Shown here: positions 31,201 to 44,241 of the stretch, in pieces | Layout: each line of letters starts with the position of its first letter | Numbering within the stretch: position 1 is the stretch's first letter | Source: Mucor racemosus | Taxonomy: Eukaryota; Mucoromycota; Mucoromycetes; Mucorales; Mucoraceae | DNA length: 64,000 nucleotides | NCBI GenBank assembly: GCA_027405735.1 | Contig: JAPEHQ010000012.1 | Coordinates: forward strand, 310,001-374,000 | Reading direction: 5' to 3' | Notes under the pieces: model-generated | What the model was told of the DNA's origin: nothing | The model's database searches: none | What the model saw: the letters and a program-made list of their open reading frames with translations, nothing else | Made by a program: the position numbers and the translations under genes

Positions 31201-34200
31201 TGAATGTAAAATTAACATTGCATACATATATCAAATACCCCGAAGTAATTATTTCTGCTCATGTAACCTATAAATTATCACAAATAAAGTAATAATATAT
31301 ATATATATATATATATTAGTGTACAGTATATAAATTGGTTAGACATGTATAAATGAACCATCCAGTAATACATTCAGCATCTTCAAAAACTACTGCGAGT
31401 ATGAATAATTATTAATCAGGTAAAGAAAGCTCTTCAAGTGACCATGTATATAGTAGTGATAAAATAAAAGTGCATGAAAATAGTCTACCATTTATATGGT
31501 ATATATCAAGTGTTATGCAGCTTTTTGTTTCAAGTTACACCTGCAAAACATCTAATAATTCTTAATCCTAATAATGTCTATTCTAGGTTTTTGTGAGATC
31601 TCAAAACTGCAAGCATCTATATTTCAATTATAGTTCTGTTTATCAAAGAAAGTTCTCTTAGCTGGTTACATAAAGCAAGCTGTACATCTATTTTTTATAG
31701 TATGAGTTATTTATCAAGCCTAGTCATTCTGCTTAAATCAACCAAGAAATATGGAATTAAAGAGCTTTTTAAGCACTTTTGACACTTTTTTCGAGACTAA
31801 ATTTAGCCCAACCCACTTCTTATTTCGTGTAACTACTTGCAATAGTATTTTTTTTCGGATTTTCGAGGCGATGGAAAACATGATGAAATTGCAGGCCTCG
31901 AATCTGTAAACACAAGGACAGATCGCTTCAAATCGTTCCAACTAATCTTAAACCTTAAAAATGGAGTTCTCAATAATGCATTTCTACGTCAACAATGAAC
32001 AGAATTTCTTCAATTTTTACATACATTTATTTGTTCTGTTGTACGCTATTAGGAGTATTGATTTTTTGCAAAAAAAAAAAACGGATATTTCTCATTTGCT
32101 AAATTTCGTAATCTTTTTTCTGACACTTTTCAAAACGGAATATACTATTAAAATCTTCATCAAAAGCTGCACAAGAGTCGATTAGTACTCTAGGTATGTT
32201 TATTACGTTATAATTTGAGAAATATGCAGAAATATGATTTTTTTCCAAAACGGTCATTTTTGACGAAACGAAGCTAAGAATGCTAAATGCGGGCTTTGAA
32301 GTTTTTAGGCATAGGCCCACTCGAAATGAATTGATTAAACCAAGATATTTGATCGAGGCATAATTTAAATGTACTACATAACGTAAAAGCAGCTCTTATT
32401 GCTAGTAAATGTATTTGCAGTGTTCTGAATTATATTTTAAAATATCACAGACTTAAAAAACAACAAAAAACTCAATAAGAATAAGTTAAATATTGCTGAT
32501 GATGGGAGCAAAAGCATTTAAATAGCTCCAAAGCTTTATAAAGGTTGATCTCAAAGCGATAAAGTTCAAGTTTAAATGAGAGAGAGTAGTCAAATAACAT
32601 ATTCAGCAAAGTGTTTTTTCAAATCAAAAACATTTTTTTTAGATGAACATTATTCTTTTGAAGGTGTTTGGCAGCTTCCTGTGTATGTCTATATTACAGT
32701 GTATATAGTAAAAACAATATTTCAGATTAGCTGGGTAGTGCAATATGATGAGACGACTTGTCACTTTGTCGCAAAAGCATTTTCGCGTAAGGAAACTTCA
32801 TCCAAGAAGGTTGTCTTTGCCACAAACAATGATATCATAGCCAACTATGTACTACCTTAAAGCGTTGATTTTATGCCAAGTTCGTTTAAACTTTTTTAAT
32901 AAGCTGTTTATAGATTCAGTGATTATCATCGCCAGATATCCTGTAAATATAATGCATATTACGACAAAAAATTTTAATGTTTAGACACTCGCACGAGCTA
33001 TGCGCATATATTACAGAATATATACATCATATCTATGCATATTATAAGCTTTATATATATACATGATTTCTTTCACACTCATAAATTTGAAAATTATAGG
33101 TCAAGGGTTCTGCAATTCAGATTATAAAAAAAACTTTAAATTATTTGTCGGTTGTGGTGAGGTAGTGATAAATAATGCGTACATACGCAAAGCTCTATTT
33201 GCATATTTGTAGATTATTTTTCGACAAAAAGCAACTTGAAACATTACAATTGGGTATATGACAAGTAAAATAATTTCTGATGAACTGGACAAAATTATTT
33301 TTAGATTAACGCCTCTTTCAGGATAATTTGATGATATTGAAGTGCTGTTTACGTGAAGATTATATTGGTCTAGGTTGGCTGTTAATACAAAATTTATAGC
33401 ACCACGCTAAAAAAAACTTGCATCCAAAAACATTTCCTTGTTCGCGCTATATAACAAATAGACGTATGCATCTGAGCGTAATAAAATATCGACATTCTTT
33501 ACCAAAAGAGGTCAACATATATATGTATGTAGCGTCCGATTTTAATTGATATCTGATTTATACTAATAATCTTTGTGCATTTGTGGGATTTTTTCATATA
33601 TATATACCTTTTATCTTCATATTATGGCATGCACTTTTCTCTAAAAAAATTGACCTAGATACACAAACCTTAACTACGTTTAAATTATATATACCTTGAA
33701 GAGTATTTTTATAATATATGATATGAGGGGAAACCGATAGAAATTGAAAGCCTCGCGTATATATACCTAGTATTATGATCTATTATTACCCAACTTGATA
33801 TTGCACTGTTTTTACTGCTACAGCAAAAACAATTCAGATGGTCCATGTGCCAAAGCATGCCAATATATATCATGATGATGTGCTACGGAGTGTTTAGGCA
33901 AATATATACTCATTAATCCATTCTATTATATGAAACGTTAGCGATATTTGCCAGAAATGAATGCTTGGAATGATTGAATCTCAGCCGAAACCTCATTAGC
34001 TTAAAAAATTGATTCTCAGCTGTCAAAAGTGGACCCTGCATAAATTTAACGAATCGGTCCTGTCAAAAATTGGTGTTCCTGAATTACGATTCGACACCCG
34101 AAGAGGTAATAAATTACTGCAGATTGCAGATCGATATTTATGGCCACATTTGCTTTTTAAAGAGTGGTTGCTGGTGCATAACATATTCCTGGTAGGTATA

Positions 34201-35400
34201 CTTTGAATAGCCATTTTTTTTTATCTTCCAAAGTATTTGCTACACGTTTTCTAGAAATTCATTATTAATAGAATGGAAAATTTACAAATTTAAAAATCGA
34301 AAATATCAAAAAAGATAGCTTCAAACAATTTCGCTGTTATCTTTTGATGGTGTCTTCCAAAGATAACCATATGAGCTTCTTATCAAGTAGACAATATATA
34401 TATAGTAGTAATTGGTACTGTTGCATATGAAAAATATGAATTACAAATGTTACTTTCATGTACGTACATTCAGACCATACAAGAAAAGATGAGTGTTGCT
34501 TCTGTATATAATTACTAAAAAGTGGCAATTGATAGATTTGTTTCATGCCTCAGATATTGGTTTTTATTCTCATGGATTGCTTGCCAAAAATTTGTAGATA
34601 TTACTCATTCTTTTTGTATAATGCGGCTCTAGTTTATCTCGAATCCAGTTTTACACTAGAATATATGCTCAAGCCGTTGTAGTTTTTGATTGACATCAAC
34701 GCTGATTCTGTGGAAAATTTAATTTACGAAAGATTTAGAAAATGTATAGCCTACAAAAGAAAGCCGCACATCAAATCCTTGAAAGAATTGTGCTGATAAT
34801 CAATAGATTTTGCAATAGTTCGCCATTAATTTTAAAATTTAAATAGTGTGGGCATTGAGCTATACTTTTAGTATGCTTTTTGCAGACGAAGATAATCAAA
34901 AGATTGGATCAGATACATATTCACATGGTATATGTGAGAAAATTGACCCAAAAGAATTTTTATGGGACGATTATTTGAGGAGTTAGCTTTCTTTTTACGT
35001 ATAAACCGATATGGACAACAGCAACTTTATACTCGGGTATTTTTTGTATTGAGATTTCGTGTATCAATTTATCGTTTAAAATTTCTACAACGCTAAAAGA
35101 AGAAGCTAGACATGAATTACTGTTTCATAGAAACAAACATCATTCAATATAAAACTCATGCGGTATATTTGAAGGCAATATATATTTTTAAATCGTTTTA
35201 ATGCGGCTAATTAGCTGTGCATATTTACAAGTATGGGAGGGGCATCTTGTTGCCTGTTTTTGATATCCCCCCGCCTTCGGTGGTTCAAACACGATACCCG
35301 TTACCATTACCACGTTTTAAAAAAAAATAGTTTTCATTTTGTTTTTCCTCTACTCCTTGTTCTCACCTTATCACTATTCTTTTCTCTTTTATAATCAGCA
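31201..35400. other. Gene-poor region with coding traces
   Basis: No complete gene. Two protein-like stretches are worth noting. One at 32576-32860 (+) ends ISWVVQYDETTCHFVAKAFS and ..NNDIIANYVLP. The other, at 34009-34206 (+), contains IGVPELRFDTRRGNKLLQIA and YLWPHLLFKEWLLVH. Neither has a recognised family or clear extension. AT dinucleotide repeats lie near 31297-31316. The last 80 bp are a CT-rich leader for the JmjC gene. Confidence 0.4.
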
Positions 35401-37684
35401 ATGAATATTCAAATGAATGAAAACATGAGCATGAACATGAACATGGACAATAAAAACATCATGCCAGAGTCAGATATCTTGGATGATGAAAACAACTTAC
35501 CTTCACAATTTGTTGCGGCGAAAAGAATCACCATTAAAGACTATAGGGAAAAGCCTGAAGAATTTCGCAGCTTGGTAAACGATTATTGTATTCGCAAAGG
35601 AAAGCCATTGGTTATATCTGACATGCAAGATGTTCCTGGCTGGAATGATGCCACTTTTTCATTAAATCAATTGAAGGTATATCGTGGTGATTTCAGTAAG
35701 TTTATATATAATTGAAACTGTCATAAAATAAACTTTTATTTGAATGTTAACACTGATGTTTAGTTTCTGCCCTGGATTTTCCTAATAATGAGAAGAAAGA
35801 TGTAGTCTTGGGTAAATTCGTTGAGAAGTTACAACAAGAAAATAAACTCGGCAGTGATCATTCGTATAGACCACTTAAGGAAAGCGCAAAAAAAGTCTAT
35901 GCTAAAGATATATCTTGCCCCACAGAATATGGAGGTTCATTGAAAAAGATAATCCCCGACTATCTTCTTCCTCATGGCCCAGATGATCTGTTTTCCATCT
36001 TGCCACAACGATTCCGTGCCGAAAACCTCATGTGTTATTTGGGTCAAGACAAGACTGGAACTCCTATTCACCGCGATTTATGTGGTACTATGGGTCATAA
36101 TCTCATGACAATGGGTAACCCTGGTAGCTTTGCTGAATGGATCATTATTGAACATGAACATCGAGATAAATTAGCATCTATCTTACGACCCTCCCAAACT
36201 GAAGATTTGGTTGCAAATCTTACTGATCCACCAAAATACACTAAAAGTTCATTCATGGAAAGTGATCGTGCATGGCTTGGAAATGCAATGCTCAAAAATG
36301 CTCAATTCAAAGCTCAAGTTATTGTTCAAAAGCCTGGTGATCTTGTTATTATTCCAAGTCGTGCCTATCATCAAGTCAGAAACGTAGGAGTCTCTGTCAA
36401 GATTGCATGGAACAGAATTACAGCACAAACACTTCAATATGCATTCGAAGATCAAATTCCATTGTATCAAACAATCATTCGTCCCGAAGTCTATAAATGC
36501 AAAGCCATAGTAGCATTAACATTGAAGCATTGGAATACTCAATTAAAGCAACTTAAAAAAAGCAGCACAAAAATAACAAAATTCTCTGAATATCATGGAT
36601 TCCGTCAAAAATCAAACAGGGCAACCTTTTTCCTGAATTCAAGAATTTTACTTGATTTGTTTTTAACCAACATTATTGCTCCCGAGTTACTTTACTATGG
36701 CACCAGAAACGTGATTACAGATGACACAGATGAAGTGTTTACTGTTCGATGCGATTTCTGTTATGGCGATGTTTTCCATCGTTATTATCATTGTGAAATC
36801 TGTAACAAGTACGATTTATGTCTCAATTGCTACTCCATGGGACGCAGTTGCGAACATGTCACTGAAATGAAAATGCATCAAAGCCCAAAGAATATTCAAA
36901 CCTATATCAATTTGTACAGGGATTATGTGAATAATTTGAATAGTGTCATCGGACCTACTCTTGGTTATGAACTTGAAGCTAACAAAGAGAAGCCCTTTTT
37001 AGAACTGTAAGTAAAAAAAAAAAAAAAATCACACACATTGTATAGACATGGCATTAATTCCTTGAAATAGAACACCAAATGAAGCATCTAATCTCGCAAC
37101 GACATGTCAACGCTTGGAAAAGTTTCGTAGTAATATGAAAGATCAATTTAATATATTGGAATGCCAACACTGTTCAGTAAAAACCACTGTATCTGAATTA
37201 GGTAACCAAGGTATCAGTTTGGCATCTGTATTTAAGCGTGGAATTTGCAGCAAATTAATGAGGATGAAGAAAAAATTTTACTCAAATGTATACACTTGCA
37301 CTAAATGTACCGACAATTGCGATGAATGCCTAGACTTGGAGAATGCCAATGAATCATTGAAGGATTACGATTTGGTTTATTATCTTCATCCTACACATGA
37401 TCCAAGAAATTGGGGCTGCTTTATCGATTTCAATGTCCAAAAGGTAATATTCTTCAAGTAGAGGCTTATTGAAATAAATAACATAATATCCAATGTTTTT
37501 ATAGACTTGTGAGTTGGAGATTAGCACACCTCCTACTCCTACTCCTACTCCTTCTCCAAAGCTTGCTTCTACATCTAAACCAAAGGATAAAAGAAAGCGA
37601 CCAGATAGCAATGATGATACAGATACCCAAAATGAAAAGGCTGTTGAACACAAGAAACGAAAACAGATTATGAAACTAGCATAA
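35401..37684 (+). CDS. JmjC-domain oxygenase with zinc-binding modules
   Basis: Four exons, 35401-35695, 35764-37006, 37071-37443 and 37505-37684; 696 aa. A Met/Asn-rich N-terminus precedes a JmjC domain in which the Fe(II) ligands look intact: TPIHRDLCGTMGHN (His and Asp about 201-203) and PSRAYHQVRN (His about 300). A ZZ-like finger follows at about 428-465 (RCDFCYGDVFHRYYHCEIC, LCLNCY). A second Cys-rich module at about 545-610 (ILECQHCS, YTCTKCTDNCDECLD) comes next. The Pro/Thr run and Lys/Arg-rich tail (KPKDKRKRP, HKKRKQ) look like a nuclear signal. The family includes histone demethylases and other 2-oxoglutarate hydroxylases; the substrate is unknown. Confidence 0.85.
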
Positions 37685-37816
37685 ATTCTACCAACAAAGA
37701 GCAAAAAAAATCCCTAAAAAAACAGTTTATTCATCATATAAAGTATAATATTAGTATCGCGCTAAAAAGCTATTTCCATTAATATCAAAATAATCAGTTC
37801 TAAGCATGTAAATGAA

Positions 37817-37852
<36 letters not shown>

Positions 37853-38276
37853 ATACCATTGCAAATGTGTATTAAAAAGTATTAGATTTTATATCAAATA
37901 CGCTATAAAGGTATATGCATTTTTTATATTTTTCATTGTTGGATTTTCACAACATGTAATGAGAAGGCAACATCTCACAATCCATAATGGAAAGGGTTTC
38001 AGTGTATAAAAAAGTGCTAGCAGGTACACATCAAGAAGCTCTTTGCGTTCACTTTATCATATTAAACATTTATCATCAACTTTTTGAGAGAAATATTTCT
38101 TATTGCTTTGTGTGCTGAATTGTTTTGATTGAAGGCAAGTAATAAATACGCAAATAATGCTTCGTGCCAGTATTTATCCAGCTAGATAGATCTTGAATAA
38201 ACCCTCCTATTCTTTGATTTCTCGAAAATGTATATTTATTTTTATATAAAGAATAAAATGCAAAAACCATTATAAC
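37685..38276. other. Intergenic region between convergent genes
   Basis: 592 bp of 3' flanking sequence for the JmjC and TBC genes. Contains a poly(A) tract of about 33 nt near 37818-37850 and AATAAA motifs near 37735, 38140 and 38250. No gene seen. Confidence 0.5.
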
Positions 38277-40503
38277 TTAACCCATTAAACGCTTAAGATC
38301 AGTTAATCTTTGTCGTAGACCCTCTCTCTCATTTTCACTTTCTGAGTATTTCTCTTTGATTTCAATAATCATGTTTTCCATATAAGCTAATTGATCTTCT
38401 AACGCAGAATTTCTTTCAACAAGTGCTGCATTTTTGGTATATAAGATTTCCATTTCTTCCTTGACTCGAGTTTCAACTTCTGCAGGCAAAGTTTCTAATG
38501 CTTTTTTAAGATCATTTGATTGTTGACGAAGAGCTTCATTCTCATCATGAATACGAGCAATATCCATTTTTGCTGTTATTAATTCTGTTGCAACTTCAGT
38601 ATGCTCCTTATTCAAATCACTGTATTCTACATCCATTTTTTTAATTGAATCTGCTAGAGCTTTGTTTTGACGTTTAAGAGCCTCGATTGCCTCTGCTTCA
38701 TTATTTGCTCGAGCAGATTCTACTTGATAATCCTTTGCTAATCGATCAAGTCTTTTGGATATAATATGAATTTGAAACGCATCTTTTACTAATTGATTTG
38801 AATTTTCCTAAATGTAATAAAATTAGCATGCAACACTGAGAAATCGATATTTTAGATGTATTTACCATATATGTTTCAAGTAAATCATTCTTTAAAAAGT
38901 TGACTAAATCATCAAATTCAAGACTGAGAATAATAGCTTGGTTTCTCTCTAGTAATGCAACAGAGAAACGATGCAAAGTCTCTATTCCTTCAGCAAATAT
39001 CATGTCGTAAATTCTAAAGACAGTATCTAATGGAAACTTGAATGCAAACAAAGTGCTAAACCATTGGTAAGCATACATATTTGATCGCACGCCATGTGCT
39101 GTAAAATGTCTTTGAATGTGTGGTAAATGATCAGCAACTAATCCTTCCAGTTGATACAGCCTTTGGGATAACAGTTCTGATTGGGGTAAGAAATGTCCTC
39201 TCAAATCGTATTTGTTCATTAATTGAACTATAACACAAAAAGCCTCTTCCTCTGGCATCTACTTTTTATGTGAGTATGTTTATTTATTTATAACCGTATG
39301 CACATAATTATGAAACTTACATTTAAAAGTAAAGGTCCAGTAATATGCAATAACCCTTGACTATATCCAACTTCTGTATCATATAAAGAATATGCTTTCA
39401 CTACATTAAATAAGGCCTCTTGGCCATCTTGATCTGTGAAATATTCGTGGTTTATAAATGATGCTTTCGGTAAATCTCTTGCAATTGCCTTTTCATAAAC
39501 AGATTCCTCTTTCAGTAATTGCATATATTGTTCTTCAAGTTTCACATTTTTACTTTTTGCAAATAATTGCCAAATCATGCCACGAAGTGTTGGTGGGATT
39601 CCTCTTTGAATATTGTACGACAAGACCTTTGGTTCTGACTTGGCAACACTGTTAAAGTCCGAGATGACCTTTGACCAAAACTCTGTTTTATAATCATAAA
39701 AAGGAGCAAAGCAAGGGGAGATGAGAGGAGAGCAGAGGAGGAGGAGGAGGAGGTATATAAATATGATAGATTAGTTCCAAACAATTATATTTTCAATATT
39801 ATAGTTTCTTACCCCAATCAATTTCATCCTCCTCACCTTTACAAACAGCATCATTATAAACTCTATCAAATGAATTTCTAATTTCTTGAGTTGGCGTATC
39901 CAATGTACTAGCACTAGTTGAGGAATTTGTATCTTTTGATCCTAATCTAGCCAATAACAAGTCATAATTGGAAGCACTTGAAACGTAGGAATGGATCGAG
40001 GACATTGTAGAACGATGGCTTTGGTGTCTTTTGTGCCCTGATACCAGATCGTCATCATCATCGTAATCTGAGTCCGAAAGGTTATGGTTACTATCAATTA
40101 ATGAATCATCTAATTCATGGATTTGGTCCTGAAGATTCATATCATCAAAAGCCTCGGTGACTGTAGCATCTGGTTGTTCTTGCCCTAATTTCTTTTCATT
40201 GTTAGTTGTTACTGGTTCATTTTCGTTTTTGTCTCCTGGTCGATTATTTTGAGTTACTGTTAAAGCACGACGACGACGTTGATTACTGGTGGGTATACTG
40301 GTTGCAATGACATCTTTTTCATTCTGCTGTTGTTGTTCGGCAATGGTGTCCAAAGAATCATAATCTGCGTCATCGGAATATGCATCTGCATCTGCAATTG
40401 AACTATGATTTGAATGTATAGTAATTGCAGATCCATCTGTTATCAATGTTGTATCTTCCTTGTTGTTATCTGTAACATGATTTTGAATTGCTGTTTCTGT
40501 CAT
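38277..40503 (-). CDS. TBC-domain RabGAP, GYP5/EVI5 type
   Basis: Exons complement(38277..38807, 38866..39258, 39321..39682, 39813..40503), 658 aa. An acidic, Ser/Asp-rich N-terminus of ~225 residues leads into the TBC domain, which starts DWEFWSKVISDFN and RGIPPTLRGMIWQLFAKS. The domain continues with VVKAYSLYDTEVGYSQG, MPEEEAFCVIVQLM and SNMYAYQWFSTLFAFKFP. A C-terminal coiled coil (about 485-655) matches Gyp5/EVI5 layout. These proteins speed GTP hydrolysis by Rabs on Golgi and endosomal membranes. The glutamine finger (GYSQG) is present. The arginine-finger motif IxxDxxR reads IARDLPK, so the catalytic Arg (about residue 301) is a Lys here. The first intron (130 bp) has a purine tract on the plus strand. 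Confidence 0.87.
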
Positions 40504-42183
40504 TGTTGTTGTCTAAATAATAAACAGGGTATGTTGAATAATATGTATATTGCAGAATAAATAAATAAAAATAGGAGGTAAATTTCAGCAAGATCTTTTC
40601 TTTTTTTTTTTTTTTTTTTCGTAATAAAAAAAAGATAGAGGAAAAGGAAAGAGGAAAAGGGGCTAAAGCAAACCAAATTATACTCATAGTACTCATATTA
40701 TACCCACTTTATAAAAAGGACTAGAGTCACAGTTAAAGTTGGCCCTTAATACACATGGTGCACAACATAAATAACTCATAGTGTAACACAGAGTGAAAAT
40801 CAGATGTTGGTCCTTTTTGGTGTGCGGTGTGCATTCAGATTTCGGTTATACGTATTGACATGTCATCTGATCTAGACCCAACTCTTGTGCATCATATCCA
40901 ATAATAAGTACTTTCTTGATCCAGGTTCCTTTATATTTTACAGAAAGCTATATCAGGTTGAAACTTGGATCCGAATTAAATATCTTCTAGGCCAACCGGA
41001 TCAATGCTTATTGTTTGAAATTAATGTCAAAATTCCTTCATTAAAACAACGCTGTTCTGAGTTTCTAGACCTAAATATCATACAAAGCCTTATTTTATAG
41101 CTCAAAATTCTAGCTATGTACTGATGTAAAAGATATTCGTGGTCGTTCAGTTGATTAAAATAAGTTTGATGGAGAGGATTTGGCATCAAAATATATGAAA
41201 GTTCGTTTTTTCGTGCAAATTTTCTGCGCTTCAACTGTCTGAAATCTTTTTTAAGAGCTGCATTATACGTTGTTGCGCATGCTTGGATAAGACTTGTGAT
41301 ATCTCCTCGGGCCAAAATTATAAAGAACAAATTATTCTCGTTTGGTTGAAATAAAATTTTGTTTATACAATTCTATTATTTATTTATTTGTTGGTTGGAA
41401 ATACGCAAAATTCAATATCAAAAAATAGCATCTCATATAACAGTGAAATCATTCTAGTGACAAATAAATATTTCTAATATAAACGCATCGAAATTAAGTA
41501 ATGTTTTCTTTCCTGATAGTATTTAGAAAGTTTATGAACAGTTATTTCCGAATTTGGTATAACACTGGCACAGCGCGATCAAAGTATTGTTTCATTTGAA
41601 ATAAAGTATAAATTTTACGCAAAATTGAAATCTGAAACGGCACAGAATTGATTAATTCGCTATCAGTGTTTATAAAACACAATCTATGAATAAACGAGAT
41701 GCTATCGGTTGGCAGCTTCAAATACTTCCATTATTTACCACTTTTGCTTGAAAGTACTTTCTACAAATCACATACTGTTAAAGCAATGCAAAAGCTCTAT
41801 TTCTTTAATCATTGATACCTCTCCCAGATACAAAGATTCTTCAAAACGATATAAATTAGAGATGATGTAATTTGAGGCTCTGTTTTAGATAACGTTTTGA
41901 AAAAGCTTTTGGTATTTGTAGTATCCGGAAATGCGAAGATTGCTATCACACTGGTCATCCCCAGCAGTCAAATAAACATTATAGTGCCTCTTTCAAGTTT
42001 ATCTCTTGACACAATTATATTTTCAAGATTTTAGTTTATCATCTTTTGTATTATTTTGTTTTATTTTAGCTAAATGTCTGATGAAGTAGTCATATATTGC
42101 TCAAAATTATCAAAATCAATTAATTGGTTATTCATTTTCATCAGCTAAGACTAATATATTAAGACTTCTGTAACTTTTCTTAT
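40504..42183. other. Gene-free region upstream of the TBC gene
   Basis: Begins with the TBC promoter, including a T tract near 40600-40620. The rest is AT-rich without a supported gene; open frames at 40885-41330 overlap each other and show no family features. Confidence 0.4.
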
Positions 42184-43330
42184 ATTTAACCATGTGCAGT
42201 CTAAAAATTCAGTTTTTTGTAGCGGACATTTTCGGGGCTCATTTTATCCTTATCAACACTCATGATTTTGATCAAAAAACAGAAAAATCAAATTTTGATA
42301 CCAAAATCAACGTTTAAATATACTATATTGTGAGAGAAAATTGTAGCCATAACTAATACACATTTTATAAAAGCTTAATATTAAATGTTAAGTAATGAAA
42401 CTTAGCATTTTTGGCCCAAAAACGGAATTTCGATTAAAGGATTTTCATATAATATTTTGCAATAAAAATTTTTGTCGTTTTTTATCGAGCAAATACAGCG
42501 TTAAATTTTGCATATGTGTATATTTTTTATTTTTATAATTTGTAGTATAATTAACTCTAGATTTGCAAAATCAGAAAAAAAAATTTGAAAAATGTCAAAA
42601 TTGATGATCTGGACAAGAATAATTTTCGAAATTAATATTCCGCTTATAAGCTTTGTAAGTCTTAAAAATAAGAGATTTATAATATTTGAGAACTTTTCCA
42701 AGAATTTACGATGCTGTACCCACTTAATTCAAGCTTATTACTGTAAATCTTTATACAACATGTTAAGATTGTGTGGTATTTTATTTGATAATAGTATAGC
42801 CTTACTTTATAATTACTGCATTAGATGTGATTTACATTGAGTTTTAGTATTATCTCTCCAATATCATAAACATAAACATTTTCATCACTGGAATCTATTG
42901 CCGCCTTGTTACCCTCTTTGTCCCAAGCCAATTTATTCAATGCTTTATCAGAACCAACTTAAGTAACGTACAAATGGTTCCTCGGTATTTGCATTCAAAT
43001 CCCATAAATTAAATTGACTAGTTCCATTTACAGTAGTAGTATCAACCAGATCATCAGCCTATCTTATGATAAATGTCAATCTAAAATCAGAAACATCCCA
43101 TTATTGGCATTGTTATAAGCTATGAAAAGCCTGATAATTTTTAATAATACAGCAATTAAATAAAAAACAAGATGATACTAAAATCATATGGTGAGTAATT
43201 TAACATCTAAGTAAGTTTAATAAAGTATGCTTTTAAACCCTTTTAAAAATCCTGAGGCAAATGCAACATCTTGGTCCTGTAATTTCTATCCATCAAAATG
43301 TTGCGATTTCCACTACACAATGAATGCACC
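42184..43330 (+). repeat. Repeat unit U, copy a (identical tract)
   Basis: 1,147 bp that match 48480-49626 at a constant offset of 6,296. I saw no indel and no mismatch in the stretches compared by eye. The first ~500 bp also match 18345-18850 with differences. It contains the dynein intermediate chain fragment on the minus strand. Beyond 43330 the two copies stay related but clearly diverged. Confidence 0.88.
42841..43058 (-). pseudogene. Dynein intermediate chain C-terminal fragment, copy a
   Basis: The minus strand from 43058 reads ADDLVDTTTVNGTSQFNLWD and LNANTEEPFVR. After a frameshift with two stops it continues GSDKALNKLAWDKEGNKAA and SDENVYVYDIGEI. The pattern of a WD repeat followed by (G)xALNxxxWxxxGxxxAxxxSxxxVxxYDxGE matches the last two blades of cytoplasmic dynein intermediate chain. 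The rest of the gene is absent. The copy at 49137-49354 carries the same frameshift, so the fragment was already broken before the unit was duplicated. Confidence 0.65.
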
Positions 43331-43689
43331 TTTTATCTACCTTGGCCTCGATGTACATTGGATATCAGTTTTTTACCAGTTGCATTTTCTCTGATTCATT
43401 AATATGCAGTTATATTGAACGATAGTGTATTAAATTACAATTTACTAGTATACTATTGATAGTTTTTTGTTATTACTTTAGAAACTTTATCCTATTATTA
43501 TTATTACTGTTTTACCAAAATTAATAATAAGAATTAGACAAGAGTAAAAGGTGCGATTTTATTCAATGTAGAGAATGAGATTATATATAGAAGAGATCAT
43601 CAAGTGATACAACAGTTATTAATGGTGTAACAATAACAATATCCTGATAATACGACTATTGTAGCGCTATATCTAGATTCTGATATAAC
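43331..43689 (+). repeat. Diverged continuation of repeat U, copy a
   Basis: Resembles the sequence after the identical tract in the other copy: CCTCGATGTACATT and TTTTACCAGTTG, then, after a deletion of roughly 650 bp relative to the other copy, CTGTTTTACCAAAA, TTATTCAATG and TTAATGGTGTAAC. It ends at the LTR1 insertion. Confidence 0.6.
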
Positions 43690-44241
43690 TGTTTAGGACA
43701 TAGACTAGACTGGGTATATGTATTACTAGTAGAAGTGCTCAAGGGATTATTTAGACATGATTCTTAGCATAGAATGATGAGTATGAGGTGATAATGATGT
43801 ATGCCAATTTTATTTCATTTAGTTATGTTACATTTAGTCTATGATGAAATGGTATTGTCTGAGATCCTGAAGAAGTGAGCCAATCATGAACTCGTTCCTG
43901 GAAATGGAATTCAGCTATTCTATTGGCATAAAACATTCACTGTCTAAAGTTAATCAAGCATGAAGATCCTATATACTTAACTTGGTCGTATCCTACTAAA
44001 CTTGCTCTGGCGAATCTATTATATCATCATGTTGTAATTAACTAGTTCCGCAAGACCATAAAATCATCCTTTCATACACTCTGTATTGTAGACTCTATAT
44101 CCACGCTTCCAAAACATATAAATACCCTGAATCCGGATGTCGTTCAAGATGGATTCATTATCTTTTTTACTTACAATATACTCAATAAATATATCTAGTA
44201 TTAAATTTATTTTCTAGTTATTTATTGTTTATATTTAAACA
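43690..44241 (+). mobile_element. Solo LTR, family LTR1, copy 2
   Basis: 552 bp closely similar to 3373-3919, starting TGTTTAGGACATAGACTAGA and ending ATTTAAACA. The target duplication ATAAC lies at 43685-43689 and 44242-44246. The TATA-like ATATAAATACCC and AATAAATATATC poly(A) signal are kept. No internal retroelement sequence is attached. Confidence 0.88.

Noticed and set aside
32576..32860. 94-codon plus-strand frame ending NNDIIANYVLP
   Set aside because: Part looks protein-like, but there is no family, no clear upstream exons and no conserved neighbour. Not called as a gene.
34009..34206. 65-codon plus-strand frame containing VPELRFDTRRGNK and WPHLLFKEW
   Set aside because: Suggestive composition but too short and isolated, with a competing minus-strand frame over the same bases.
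28619..35400. Possible centromere or other chromosomal structural region, from its gene-poor AT-rich character
   Set aside because: AT richness and lack of genes alone are not evidence; no symmetric repeats or other centromere-like structure was seen.
42592..42840. 82-codon open frame identical in the two copies of repeat U (also 48888-49136)
   Set aside because: The third, older copy at 18345-18850 breaks the frame with a stop and then diverges. Identity of the two copies reflects recent duplication, not selection on a protein.
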